Origin: Floccularia luteovirens
Taxonomy: Eukaryota; Basidiomycota; Agaricomycetes; Agaricales; Squamanitaceae
Length of the DNA: 64,000 bases
Direction of reading: 5' to 3'
Assembly: GCA_009739215.1 (NCBI GenBank)
Contig: VSJF01000014.1
Coordinates: forward strand, 186,001-250,000
Of the stretch, positions 10,602 through 23,274 are shown one piece after another; positions within the stretch are counted from its first letter, which is position 1; the number at the start of each line of letters is the position of its first letter. The position numbers and the translations under genes are program-made. Under the pieces are notes generated by a model, which was not told the DNA's origin, ran no database searches, and saw only the letters and a list, made by a program, of their open reading frames with translations.

Positions 10602-13600
10602 ATGGCACCTCAACGCCGGTTGAACCAAATTTTGAGCGAACTGAAAGCCATCACTCGCTCCTATAGGAACTTTGAAACTTGGTGACATATCCTTATGAGG
10701 TCCCTGCCTCATCAACACCTTCTCGGCTAGCACGTTCGTCTCATTTGCTGGACGTCCAGGATCCGGTCAATCTAGACAATCTACACTTCATGCTCCAGAA
10801 ATATCTACTCGGCCAAGATATATTTTTAGTATCACAACCTGGCCCGTATGCGCGTAGACTTGCCTTAACTTTTGCTAGGTGTGTGTTTCGGTTATCCCTG
10901 TATTCATAAATTTCCAATGATTCCATAGTGTAATAAATGCCGAATATGAATATATTGCCCTTCATAGAGATGTAGGTGAAACGGAACTCAAACAGGTAAT
11001 TTTTTCAAGGAATTACGCTACCATGTACTTGAAACCTTTCAGGGAAGAGAAATTAGAAAGGGAGGCAATCTTGTATACACGGATAGTCCAGCTGTGAACG
11101 CTGTTAAGCATGGCCGCATACTCATTTTAGAGGGAATAGAGAAAGCTGAACGAGGGATAATGCCTGTCGGTATCACAGATACCTCATATAGTCGACTGCG
11201 TTGATTGATTGCTAAATACAGGTTCTAAACAATCTTTTAGAGAATCGTGAAATGTGCATATTTGTCGCTGATTACCTACCGAATGTTAACATTATTCTCA
11301 CAGGAACTTGGACGACGGCACACATATCATACATCCACACCGTTATGCACTACTAGAATCTTCTAATCCGAACGGAGTCCCCCCAGGCCAAGACCTTCAT
11401 TCCTGCTCATAAGAACTTCAGAGTTATAGCCATTGCGGCACCTGTCCCACCATACCCCGGCTACCCTCTCGACCCCCCTTTCCGTAGCCGCTTTCAAGCC
11501 CGTTTTATAGACCCTCTCGGCGCATTAATGACTTTCAGTGGCCCATCTGAGCGGACCATACCTTCATCACCAATTTTTGAAAAAATACGTAATGTTATAC
11601 TATCCACTCAATACGCCAGCGAAGCTAGAGGCGCTCTTGAAGTTATTTCAAAGACATCTCTACCACCATTTCCCCAGACTTCACTTGACAAGCTTCGTAT
11701 CTTGATGTCAACATTTCTTCCGCCTAAGGAGCTATCCCCGAGTCAACTGGCGCGCTTATTTCTGACTCTCCATCCCGGACTAATTCATTCAGCGTTCCAA
11801 GCATGGGCCATATTAAGTCGCCAAACGCAGGAGGCTGGACTAGGCGAATTAGGAAGTCCCTCAATGACTTCATCAGACTGAACACATCGGTTTATTTGGA
11901 TATCGTATTGAGAAGATCGAAAGGGTGGATAGCCAAACAGCAAAGCTTACTTTCGAAGGTCCTCAATCTGTAACACTTAATGTTCCTGCAGGTCCAAAGC
12001 AACTACGCCCATTTCCTTTCGAAAGAGAATTAGAGTTTCGCCCGTCTATGCGTTTTATGGGCTTGTTGACCTGTTTCCTCCAAGCACACGCATTGGGGTG
12101 GGACATCTCTTTTGTTCCTCCTGCTTCACCATCGACAGCTTCTGCATCGACATCTACTCTGGTCAAGGTATTCGGGCAGGTTCTTGGATACAATGCCGAG
12201 GTCGTCCACATGTACAAGGAATTGGGTGGTCGAGAGCTCATTATGAGAAGGAGGATTGAAGAAGGGGGTGCAACCACGTGGGAGCCGAGGTAATGACATA
12301 TACAGTGTAACATTGACCACGCTGATCCTGGATTGTTTCCAAAGTCCTTTGATTCAAAGCGCCTGGGCAGGACGTTTGGTTCATCTTTCCGGATTTGACG
12401 TAATTGGTTCTACAGCAGGATCATTATCACGAATTATACAAGACAGAGAGAGCGAACTATGGGAAAGTAAACGCATTGTTGGGGAAGCAACTGAGGAAGA
12501 GGTGATATTTAAATTTTGTAGGAAAACCTCTTACTCATTTTTACGTAATAGATGTCGTCTGGAGAGCTCTCGGTTGCTCACCCCTCTTTCCGTGTCATAA
12601 GCACTGCTTCGAAGTCTCTCCCATTGAAAGATTGGCTGACAGAAGAACATGCAAACATGTTTTTCCCGATCCCCAGCCAGCCGATGGACGTCAAAGAAGA
12701 AGAAGAGGTCCTTAAAGCTACTGGCTGTGCAGAGGAGACTATTCACCTTTTGCAATATTTTGCTGAAAAATACCGTCTAAGCATTTCTGCAGATAATATA
12801 CTAAAGAACAGAAAACTGGGCACGCGATCACTTGTTCGTATCGCTCGTAGGCTTGCATTGCTTCCTCAAGATGCCGATGTGCATGGTATCATCTGCAGCT
12901 CGCTGTTATCAGAGTTCCTTCCAGCAATGGAGAAGATGAACCTGAACACTCTACTGGAAGATTCGAACATCTGGAAGAAATCCCCAGTAGTATGTGTACT
13001 GTTCGAGTTGTTAAATAGCGGCTAACTTGTTTTTCACCAGTTTAATCCCTCCCCATATGTGCAAAAGGGGTCACTTGTATTTCCGGCACCTAGCACATCA
13101 GGGGGAGAATCACAACCGACGAATATCCCGTGTTTTGACGCTTCACAAGATCCAGAAGGGGTAGCTTCCCACGTACCACACATGGATCACTTTTATAACA
13201 ACAGTCTCCAAACTGGTTTGATGCGTGACTTGGCTATTGATCTGGAGGTTCTCGGAGAGCACGTCGTTTTGCTAGGAAACCAGGTGCGTTACTAATTTTA
13301 CATGCTCACACTTGAAATTGAGGAGGGCATATAGGGTGTTGGGAAGAATAAGATTGTTGATAGGTATGTGTTTAAGTACTAGTTTTGCCAATTTATGTGT
13401 CTCAATGCCCAGCACCTAAAAGGTTGTGCCAAGTGAGATCCTTCGTCTGAGCTACTGACCTGGGTAGTAGGCTGACTTTTCTCCCTATAGCTTCTGGGCA
13501 GACCCAGAGAATATATTCAACTGCATCGAGATACAACTGTCAACCAATTAATGTTCACCACATCACTCGAGAATGGCGTGATAAACTATACAGATTCTCC

Positions 13601-16101
13601 TCTTCTCCGCGCAATCAAGTATGGGCGTGCTATTATAATAGACGAAGCAGACAAGGCGCCAGAGCATGTAGTAGCCATATTCCGCAGTCTTGCAGGCCAA
13701 GGCGAGATGACCCTTTCAGATGGTCGGCGTGTACATCCCACAAGTGAACGTGAAGGAGATATCGCGGTGCATCCTAAGTTCCGACTCATCTTACTAGCGA
13801 ATCGCCCCGGCTACCGTAAGTGCTCCCTTCTCAAGGCAACGTTATATCATGGAGTGGAGTGACACATTTTCATTCGCAGCATTCCTTGGTAATCACTTCT
13901 TACAAGTTTTAGGAGAGAACTTCAGCGCCCATTCTGTATCGAATCCAGATCAAGAATCTGAACGTAAATTACTTGCACAACTTGCACCAGAGATGAGCGA
14001 GGACCTTATCTTGCGGCTTGTTGGAGCCTTCCACGATCTGCGAAAAGAGTATGAGAATGGAGTTCTGAATTATCCATACTCTCTGCGAGGTCATTTCTCC
14101 TTTTGATAATCTTGATCAAAGATGGTCTAAACTGAATTTTATAGAGTTGATAAATCTGATTCGGCATATGACCGCTTATCCAAACGACTCACTTGGAGAT
14201 GCATTACGGAACGTATTTGATTTTGACATCTATAAGCCAGAAACAATCGACAAACTTTCCGAAATTCTGATTCATCATGGGTAATTGGCATTCATCAGCT
14301 TCTCATTTGCCCCTTTCACTAAGAACAAACTCTATGTTAGTTTGAAAGTTCCACATTTAGGTCTAGAAGCAGCTAGAGAGGCGGCGAAGAAGAAGGTGAT
14401 AGACGTAGAGTTCGAACCCAAAGAAACAACCCTCGACCAACCCAAAGAGGGGGTGCACGATGACAAGGAACACTCAGGTGGAAACACATATGCCGGTGGC
14501 GTATGTTCATCATCATTCATTTCGCGTTCCTGTGTTGATTGAATTTGCAGACTGGTGGTCGAGACACCGCAGGGATGGGAGGTCGAGGCGGATATAAGCG
14601 CTTCTATAAAGGAGGGCGATATCAAACAGGTTAGTGATAAAAATTAGTTACTATCTCCCCACGTCGTTTACATTTGTGGTTAAGGTTCCAAGTGCACTCA
14701 AGGATAATGTACCTGATCACATCAAGGACAAAGCTCGAGAAATGGCCCGCCAAGAGTTGCAACATCGTTTGGAAGAGCTTGACATGTCAGTTTCTGAGGC
14801 TAAGGGGTATGGTGACTTGTTGAAGGCGACTCAAGCTCACATGGTATCACTCCATGATCTTCTCGAGCGTATGTTGGAACTGCTACCAGAACTATGGAGC
14901 GCTGGTGCTCATATATACACAGATCTCGCCGCCAAAGAGGAAGAGCGCGTTTGGGTGAAGCGTCAGATCGATGGAGAGCTTGACGACAGCCGTCTGACGG
15001 AAGGAATCACGGGGGAAGCGACGGTCTATAAACGGCGTGGCATGGAGAAGCCAGAGCTTGGTCGCCCACAGATCAAGTGAGTTGCTTTGTAACTTCTTTG
15101 GGAGAATTGTTTGTGATGTCTTTTTAGTGAAGGCCGAAGAGAGTCAGGATTTATATTTGATTTGAGTGCTTCGATGTGGGATATCACCATAATGTTTGTG
15201 TTTGTACCTTCTTAATCCGGTTATAGGTATCGTTTCCAATATGATGGCCGACTCCAAAGGAGTATGGAGACAGGTGGGCATGATACGTTGCCTGATTGTA
15301 TCTGTCTCTGTTAATGATTTGGACAACAGCTGTCATGTTGATGGAAACATTTGACCGGTTATCCCGCAAGGAGAAATACGTTTGGGATGTGAGTTGTCCA
15401 AAATTTGAGCATTAACACATGCTGAGAATGTCTTGATCAGATTTGTGCCCATGTAAGGAAAGAAGTCCACCATAAATGATGTTTACTAACCTGAGCTTGG
15501 GATAGTCTGGAGATGGTCCAGATATTGTTCTGGTTAAAGAAGACAAGAACCCCACAGAAGTAAAAGAGCGTTGGAAGGTGGCTGAGAAGATGAATATGAT
15601 ACCACAGTACGCTTTTGCTGGAGATTTTACAGGTAATTTCAATGACCCAGATAGTATCACCCTCGAAATGAATGATCAATTTCTTATAGTGGAAGCTATC
15701 ATGAAAGGGGTTACTGAGGTCGCGAAGTACGACGCAGGTTAGTTTATTCTTGAAATCGGAGTAGAGCGTGCTGAGATATTGGATTGATACATTCTAAACA
15801 GACGACTGGTTTGTTATTGCGGTTACCGATGCGAACTTTGAGAGATACGGTATCACCGCAGAGGAACTGACACGAGCGATGAAACATAATCCTAAAGTTA
15901 ATACCGCCCTCATCTGTATAGGCGAGGGTGCCGAGGCTACGTGGTAAGTGTGCTGTATCTCTCATTATCACGGGACGTAGTTGACATAAGTTGTTCTGCA
16001 GGGTTACGAAAAGCCTTCCCGGTCGTGCTTTCCGAGTCGCCAATACGGGTGATATTCCAACGGTTTTGAGAAGCATTTTATCAACCATGGTGGACCGCTG
16101 A
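10602..16101 (+). pseudogene. VWA8: VWA8-type AAA+/von Willebrand A protein, frame interrupted
   Basis: Conserved blocks appear in VWA8 order. AAA 1 has FMLQKYLLGQDIFLVSQPGP and LILEGIEKAERG (10780-11160). The next segment has RVIAIAAPVPPYPG and GYPLDPPFRSRFQARF (11430-11510). AAA 2 has LVKVFGQVLGYN and MYKELGGREL (12150-12250). AAA 3 has Walker A GNQGVGKNK, Walker B IIIDEADKAP and sensor LILLANRPGY (13270-13815). Then comes GGNTYAGGTGGRDTAG, and a VWA domain with MIDAS-type DLSASM and VTDANFERYG (15150-16098). Only AAA 3 keeps a full P-loop. I count about five single-base gains: two near 10670-10695, one in a C6 run at 11379-11384, one near 11881 and one in GGG near 14616. Splice sites remain good. 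The animal protein works in mitochondria. The roughly 500 residues between AAA 3 and the GGNT motif in the human protein are absent here. Recent pseudogene or sequence errors. Confidence 0.8.
13423..13432 (+). other. 10-base microexon in the VWA8-type gene
   Basis: Between GTTGATAG (ending 13362) and CTTCTGGGC (starting 13492) a single intron gives the wrong frame. Two introns flanking GTTGTGCCAA restore it, with ...AAAAG before and GTGAGA after. The joined codons read D-R-L-C-Q-L-L-G-R-P, aligning residue for residue with the DRFLHLLNRP of the human protein as I remember it. Confidence 0.65.
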
Positions 16102-16375
16102 TTTAATATATCATCCATAAGGGTGTCAAATGTATGAGGGGTTTGTATCGTATCGTTTAGAATAGATATTATCTCTGCCTACTTTACTGTTAGAATGTAG
16201 AATCGGTTTGTTGAAGAAGTATAATTATCTCACGAATGTGAGAGTAAGGAGGCGACTCCAAACACCTTCGCAACAGCGCGAAGGAGATATCATGTGACCA
16301 AGCGGTGATGTCCATTTCTCGTTTGCGGTTGTGGGCAGTGTCCAGTGCCTACGCATCCAACCATCACCTGGGAAC

Positions 16376-17661
16376 ATGGCCGCTTTCTTTTTCGCGTCAC
16401 CAATTGATGTGGACATAAAATTGGAGGGTGAGGATGTTAGGAAACAAGTTGAGATGAAAGCAGACAAGGACAAGGCGGTATCGTGTCCAGTGTATTATGA
16501 CGGCGATTCAGTAGGAGGCACGGTCCGTGTTTTTACATACTTATAATGCGTATTGGACAATGTTTCGAACAACACTCGGTTGCTCATAGGTTTCAATACG
16601 AGTGCGAGATGGCAAGAAGTTGACTCATGAAGGTATCAAGGTCGAATTTGTGGGAAGCATTGGTTAGTCCAAGCAGTCCCGGTCCCTATGTCACGCACTT
16701 GACAGACCACCCACAGAATTGTTTTATGATCGTGGTCACCACCACGAGTTTCTATCATTATCTCAGGAGCTGGCAGCGCCTGGGGAAATGCGACAGGCAC
16801 AAACATTCGAATTCAATTTCAAAAATGTGGAAAAGCAATTCGAAAGCTATCAAGGTATCAATGTAAAGCTGAGGTAAGTTTCTCCTAGTTCTTTTCTTTC
16901 ATGTTTTACCTATTTTCTCCCCAAGGTATTTTATTCGTGTTTCGATTTCTCGGAGGATGGCCGACGTATCAAAGGAAAAAGACATTTGGGTACATTCTTT
17001 CCGGATGCCTCCTGATAGCAACAACTCCATAAAGATGGAAGTTGGTATTGAGGACTGTCTTCATATCGAGTTCGAGTACAACAAGTCGAAGTACGTAACT
17101 GCCGTTTCTAGCCTCCTTGCTGTCACTTATCGAAATACTACAGGTATCACTTGAAGGACGTCATAGTTGGCAAAATATATTTCCTCTTGGTGCGGATAAA
17201 GATCAAGCATATGGAACTTTCCATAATCCGGCGAGAAACGACCGGTTCACCACCAAATCAATACAATGAGAGCGAAACCATAACCAAATTCGAAATCATG
17301 GATGGTGCTCCTGTACGCGGTAAGCTCCCTGTTACCTAGTTCCGTATCCTTTCATACTACCTAAAACACAGGCGAAACTATTCCTATACGGTTATTCCTT
17401 GGCGGCTTCGACCTTACACCAACGTTCAGGGATGTAAACAAGAAATTCAGTACTCGATACTATTTGAACTTGGTACTCATCGACGAAGAGAACAGGCGTT
17501 ATTTCAAGCAACAAGTATGTGGTCTCTTGTTTCCTTCTGGCTATCTCTGATTTAAATTTATATTTGTCCAGGAAATTACTATTTTCAGGATACCAGAAGT
17601 GAGTTCTAACATCTCTGCACCTGATTTGAACGGTATCTAATCTCTCAAAATGTAGAATTGA
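16376..17661 (+). CDS. VPS26: VPS26, retromer subunit
   Basis: Eight exons join in frame to 297 residues, the normal VPS26 length. Diagnostic blocks are VDIKLEGEDVRKQVE, HEGIKVEFVGSIELFYDRG, SIKMEVGIEDCLHIEFEYNK, YHLKDVIVGKIYFLLVRIK, EIMDGAPVRGETIPIRLFL and NKKFSTRYYLNLVLIDEENR. These cover the two arrestin-like beta-sandwich halves. VPS26 with VPS35 and VPS29 forms the cargo-recognition core that returns receptors from endosomes to the Golgi. The start ATG at 16376 gives the usual MAAFF-type beginning. The last coding exon (17656-17661) is only AAT TGA: one residue plus the stop. Without that splice the frame would run a short way into the intron. All frames are clean, in contrast to the gene just upstream. 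Confidence 0.93.
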
Positions 17662-17980
17662 TTTGTGTCCAATTTTGCTGTAATTATGTATCTAGTACGG
17701 ACCGTTCTGCCTGGTATCCACACCGTACAACGTTAATACGTTAATATCCACAATCTTAAAGACCATCAATGACCTGTGTTGAAATTGAACCACTTCACCA
17801 CTGAATGCATGCATACTTATACATAAGTTACGCATAAAAAACAACAAAAGAAGAAACTTGAAAGTTACTAATACACCAAATCAACAACATGTGTTGATAC
17901 CATAATGATCGAATGACAACATCTTAGGAAACAATCAGCTAACCAAACTAAATTAGAATAAGGATAAGAAAAGATCAATT

Positions 17981-20852
17981 TCAAAAGTAATTTCCTTGTG
18001 GTACATGACCTTGACTCGAAGATTGATCCACTTGGCCTACAAAATCCTGCGACTCCTGCAAAATCCTCTCGTCCCTCTGTTCTCTAAGTATTGAAGAAGT
18101 GGTGTTCCTATTCTTCTCATGTGTACGCACAATTTCTGCCAACCCTGCCGGCCTCGGTGGGATTATAATTGGCTGGATGTGTAAACTCGTCCTCCACTTC
18201 CGAGTCGGTACCACCGGATTGGGCGTTTCACGTATAGGAGCATTGCCTACACCTTTAACGCGATTAGTATCAACTTTTATGAACGTGGATTTTCTGGTGC
18301 GATGTGTGCTTTTTAACGACTCTCTATCCTTTTTTGAAGGAAGACTTGTTGGCGTTGGTGGTAAGGTTTCTGTTTCGACTTCTTCGGATGTCTTCCTGGA
18401 CTCCTTTTCACCAAAATTTGCCTCATTTACCCCAACCTCACCTCGTACTGGTGAACCATCTCCAGATATACCATAGTACTGTATCCACTGTGACGCGCGT
18501 GATCCTACAACGCTGCTCTCTCTGTTCCACCCGTGATCCTGCGCAGAAGTCATTACCGTGCCAAGATCTAGGTACTGCTGCTGTTCGCGCCCCTTGACAG
18601 GTACGATAGTAGCAGAAGAGTCAATGGAAGTTCTGTCATAATCAGTTGCGAATGGTTTGATAATTTTCTGCATGAATGCAGGTGGGGGTGCTGGGGCAGG
18701 AGCAGATGGAGGTGGAGGTATGTTTTCGGGAGGAGTAGGTGTTACGTTTTCAGAAGAGATGTACAGTCCATCGCCAGGCGTCTTAGGAAGGCGGCGTGCC
18801 GGAGGCTGTGGTACGACGCTATCAGAATCTACCGTCTCCTTCTTCCTAACATAGAAAAGTTCTTCGGGCTTCAATGGTAGGTCATTAAATTGGCCAGGCA
18901 TGAGCTCCATTGAGTCCTTCGACGGAGGCAGCCTTCCATCCGCGGTCACAGAGCTGTTACTGGGAGAGGAAGGTAAGTTGTCATGTAGACGATTCCAGCC
19001 ACCACGTATTGGTTGTTTGCCTTTCAGTTCAGCCGGGATACGGGGGACCGAGAAAATACTCGTACTCGTCAGCGTCCCAGAAGAACGCTCAGAAAAGCTT
19101 TCCAAAGTAGATCGTGATCTTTTGTACTGATGACCAAATTGCTTAGGACTGGGATGTTGATAGTCCTGTTGATAACTATCTCCTGATATGCGGAATGGCA
19201 ACTTGGGAAATTGATCCGCTAGATCGCGAACTGCATACAAGACGCTCCTCGCAGATGATCTCTCACGACTATGTGTGTGTGCCTGGGCAGGGGTTTGAAG
19301 AAGCGTAGCGCGCGCAGCTCTTTGGGACAGCATGCGCCTGGGAGCAGTAATAATTTCGGCAGAAGGGGCTTCAGAAGAACCTGTGTCGTGTGATGCGCCA
19401 CGACCATGGCGAGATAAATCCATAATTGGCTTTGGAGGAAGTAACTCCGGTATATCTTCCATGATATTTGTACTGGGCGGATCAGAAAGTGTAAGACGCA
19501 TATGTAACGTTGGAGCGCCTTTAGAGTGGTCTATAGAGATGTATCGCCGTGTCCTAGACTTCATCTCGGAAGCTTCTTGTTGAGCTTCGTTGTGAATTCC
19601 CATTTCTGCTCTCGTCAGAGTAGTTGGTGCAACAGGTCTAGCGTGAAGTGCGGATGAGTTTGGTGTTAGTCGGCGTAAGCTATTTGGTTGAGGATTAGAG
19701 ATAAATTTTCTGATCTGAGAACGTCGGAACGTGGTATTTTTTTCGGCATTGGAAAGTTCATTACGAACTGCACGAAAATCTTCGACTGTGTCCAAGCTAT
19801 TTCCACCATCAGTCAATCAAAATTTCATGAGAAATGATTGTGAAATTAACGCACCCCTTACCAAGTCCAATGGAAAGGATGGCTCTCGCGGACATCCTGA
19901 GAACACGCCTAGTGATAATGACATCAAATCCGCCTCCGCCAAAACCTCCCCCTGCAAAGCCTACAAGAGTTTCTATTGCCCCAATCTTGATACCGACGTT
20001 GATCCAAGCTATCCCTTTGTAAAAATGAGCTGCATCTGTTGAGGAAGCTTCAATAGACCGTTGGCTTGTAAAGGCCAAAATCAAGCGATAGAATGTGAAG
20101 CTGAATACGGTTGCTTGGAAGGCAATCACAAGGGCAAGAGCAAAACTAGTAAAAAATGACCATAAACTCTGATTCCGGGTGGACAGGAAACCAATGGCAA
20201 GTGTTTTAATGCCATTTTCAGACTGGATACTCCCTATAATGTGGTTGTGGTTATGAGAAAAATAAACCGTTAGAAAAAAATGGTGACTAACGATAAGTAA
20301 TCCCAACAAATGAGCCGACTTCATTGAATATGATGATGCCTGGAATACTTATTGGGATTAGCTTTTTAGCAATTTGGCCAATGCGGTTTGGTGTTGCATA
20401 GAATATTTCGGCCCGTAGGAACATGTATAGAAAAAACATGTATAAGAAAATAGGTAGAATTGAACCGACACCTGAATGTTGATACAGAGGTCAGCCTTGA
20501 TCTTAAATTTATCGGCAAATACTTACCAATGACTATGTCAAAAGCCTTGAAGACACTCAAATCCTCACGCGCTGCGGGAAGGACGTGCGACAAGACTTCA
20601 AGTAATGCCAAGAATAAATATACCCAACCTTCTGCAGCTAATAAAATATGAATCCTGTCAAATATTAAACATTACTGTCTCAAGATACCGCGAAGAATGT
20701 AACACTCACCGTCCCGGGCCTAAACTAAAGTACAACAGGGAAGTAGAGACAATTACTTCCAGTGCCGAGGGGATGATTAAAACTGCATTCTGGATGATAG
20801 TAAGGGAAGCACAGCGCAGATTTGACGCCGTAGAAAAGCAAATTGATCCCAT
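17981..20852 (-). CDS. Multi-pass membrane protein with long disordered tail (881 aa)
   Basis: Five exons (20852-20710, 20654-20527, 20471-20292, 20233-19855, 19796-17981) join in frame to 881 residues. Residues 1 to about 277 hold six or seven hydrophobic segments, including ILPIFLYMFFLYMFL, FFTSFALALVIAFQ and a glycine-rich last segment with FAGGGFGGGGFDVIITRR. The remaining 600 residues are hydrophilic, rich in Ser, Pro, Thr and Arg, with a poly-proline run (PPPPSAPAPAPPPAF) and many SP/TP sites, and look disordered and phosphorylatable. The layout (membrane core first, long tail last) resembles fungal G-protein-coupled receptors, but I cannot match the helices to a named receptor class. 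It is probably a plasma-membrane or endomembrane sensor or scaffold, stated only as inference. Confidence 0.7.
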
Positions 20853-21442
20853 CTGAGTGTATACTATGATTGCAACTCAGAAACGCAGACGCAGGGCATT
20901 TCACAGTGACAACCCCAAGGCTGGTGGAGTTAAGATGTGAGGATGCAGCAAGGCCCCGCCAGGAGGAATCAAATGCGACGATTGAAGGAGTGACTTGCAG
21001 GCCTGCTGCGGTAGGGGTATGGGGACGTCGCGCGAAGCGAGGAGGACTCTGGTTTTACGTTGAGATGTAAGAAGCAAGCTTGGCTGTGACAATGGTTTGA
21101 GAGCATACATACACTTGGATTACATATCAATTCCAGAATGGTTGCCTTGCTACTGAGAAAATAGATCACACCGGTTGTCCGGTTGCTATACCTGTGTACC
21201 TGGGTTAGTGAAGTCAATAATTAAAAAAAGACATATACAATTACGTATGCACTATTCTTCAACTAGTATCCTTGACAATGAACTGTCAAGCTGAGTTTGA
21301 TACTGATTAGTATATAATAAAACATTGATGAGAGTTGTGATAGACTCGTTCAGTTTGACTTGTGAAGAAAAACAATAGTTACGTAATAAAAGCTTAATAT
21401 TCGTCAGAAAAACAAAACTATTTTATCTTTGCTTAGCTTCAG
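20853..21442. other. Divergent spacer between membrane protein and SOF1 genes
   Basis: About 590 bases that must hold both promoters. AT-rich with A-runs near 21230 and 21400. No gene or repeat recognised. Confidence 0.45.
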
Positions 21443-23274
21443 ATGGTTGTATGTCAAATTTTATGTTTTCCGTTGCTCTTTCTCTTTCTCATGATGGAAT
21501 CAGAAAATATCAGTTCTGCAACATGCGCCAGAGGCTCATCTTCCAACCCGTCCAGGAGATCCAACTCCAACTTCTCGAAACCTCAATCCTTTAGCGCATC
21601 CTTTCGCGCGGGCAAGAGAACGCACGCGCGCCTTAAATGCTGCAAAAATGGATCGTATATTCGCCAAGCCGTTCGTTGATAGCTTGGAAGGACATGTGGA
21701 CGCCGTTGAAGTGCTTGCTCGCCAATCCGGATCACTCACAACGGTTGCTAGCGGTAGTTGGGATGGAGGTTAGTATCTTCATAGCCCAGCTTTTCTTGGA
21801 GTCCGCGCTACGATAGTGGCTGTTGACTGATGCACTTGCTCGCTAGCTATTATACTACACAACCTGTCGACAAGAAAGCAGATGGCGAATTTCTCCCAAG
21901 CTCACAAAGGCAAAGTATCTGGGCTGTGCTTCGCAGATTCTAGTCGGCTGCTAAGTTGTGGAGTGGATCGAAATGTAAAGTTGTGGTCATTTGGAGATGA
22001 TTCAACATCAGACACTGTATGATCATTCGTCTTCAATATTATCAGGTAAAGCTGATTCTGTGTTGGTTGGTAGCCCCTCAACGTTTTCCCCGGAAAATCA
22101 GCCTTTAAGTATGTTTTTCAATCATTTCTATCATCTCTTAATTGATGAACGTTGTAGTTCAATCGACCACCACCGTTCTGATCCACTGTTTGCTACTGCT
22201 TCGAATCTTGTTCAAATATGGGATGAAACGAAGTGAGTTATCGTTGTGTGTTGCCAGGTATCACCCACTCACTACGATCAGGAGCGCACCCGTATCAAAT
22301 CTAACCTTTCCGACATCAACTGAAACAATCACATCAGTCCGTTTCAACCTTAGTGAATCGTCTGTTCTGGCAAGTATTGGTTCCGACCGAACTTTCACAC
22401 TGTATGATATACGTACAGGAAAAGCAGAGCGCAGGACAATCATGCAGGTATAATTTTCACTTTCCTGACACCTTAGCCCAATCGGAATGACCCTTACTTT
22501 TTCCAGATGCGAAGTAATTCCCTAGCATGGTCACCGACTTTCCCTACGACTGTTCTTCTCGCTTCTGAAGACCACAATCTATACACCTTCGACATTAGAC
22601 ACCTTGATACACCAACACAAATATACAAAGCACATGTTGCTGCCGTAATGAGCTGTGACTGGAGTCCGACTGGACTGGAATTTGTTAGCGGAGGGTGGGA
22701 CAGAACCGTTCGGATATGGAAAGAGGGACAGGGACACTCTCCCGAAGTTTATCACACAAAGCGAATGCAAAGGTGCATATTCACTGTTCTTGAAAAACTT
22801 CCACTTGTTAAATATATACAGGGTGACTTCTTCAATCTTTTCTGCCGATGCTCGCTTTGTCATGACCGGTTCCGATGATGGAAATGTCAGAATTTGGAAA
22901 GCGAAAGCTTCTGAGAAGTTAGGTATAATTACTGCTAGAGAACGCGCAGCGATAGAATACAGGGAGAGCCTACGTGAAAGATGGAAAGTCGACTCTGAAG
23001 TCAGCAGAGTCACTCGGTTAGTGGTCTTGTTATTTGTATTCATGATATATCATCATGTGTATACGTTTATAAAACTGACTCGCTTGATCTCATCATTCTT
23101 TATTCGCTTAGTACTAGACATCTCCCGAAGTCCGTACAACAGGCGTCACAACTCAAGCGTACGATGTTGGATGCTCGCCGGGTCAAAGAAGAACGGAGAC
23201 GGAAGCACACGCGTGCGGGGGAGACCAAACCGAAGCCGGAGAGGAAAAATGTTGTTATTGCAGAACAGACATAA
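21443..23274 (+). CDS. SOF1: SOF1/DCAF13, WD40 small-subunit processome protein
   Basis: Nine exons (21443-21448, 21504-21768, 21847-22016, 22074-22108, 22158-22232, 22282-22447, 22507-22772, 22822-23016, 23112-23274) give 446 residues, the family length. The N-terminus contains RNLNPLAHPFARARERTRAL. WD repeats follow (SGSWDGAIILHNL, SCGVDRNVKLWSF, SNLVQIWDETK, SIGSDRTFTLYDI, SGGWDRTVRIWKE, TGSDDGNVRIWKA). The Sof1 tail reads RHLPKSVQQASQLKRTMLDA and ends in a basic segment. The family acts in 18S rRNA processing in the nucleolus and, in animals, as a CUL4 adaptor. The first coding exon is only six bases (Met-Val) before a GTATGT intron. This placement is needed to reach the expected KISVLQH start. 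All phases are consistent. Confidence 0.92.

Noticed and set aside
11330..11400. An intron from GTTATG (11342) to CAG (11387) that might explain the VWA8 frame break
   Set aside because: It has good splice signals, but its length of about 45 bases does not change the downstream frame and removes conserved codons.
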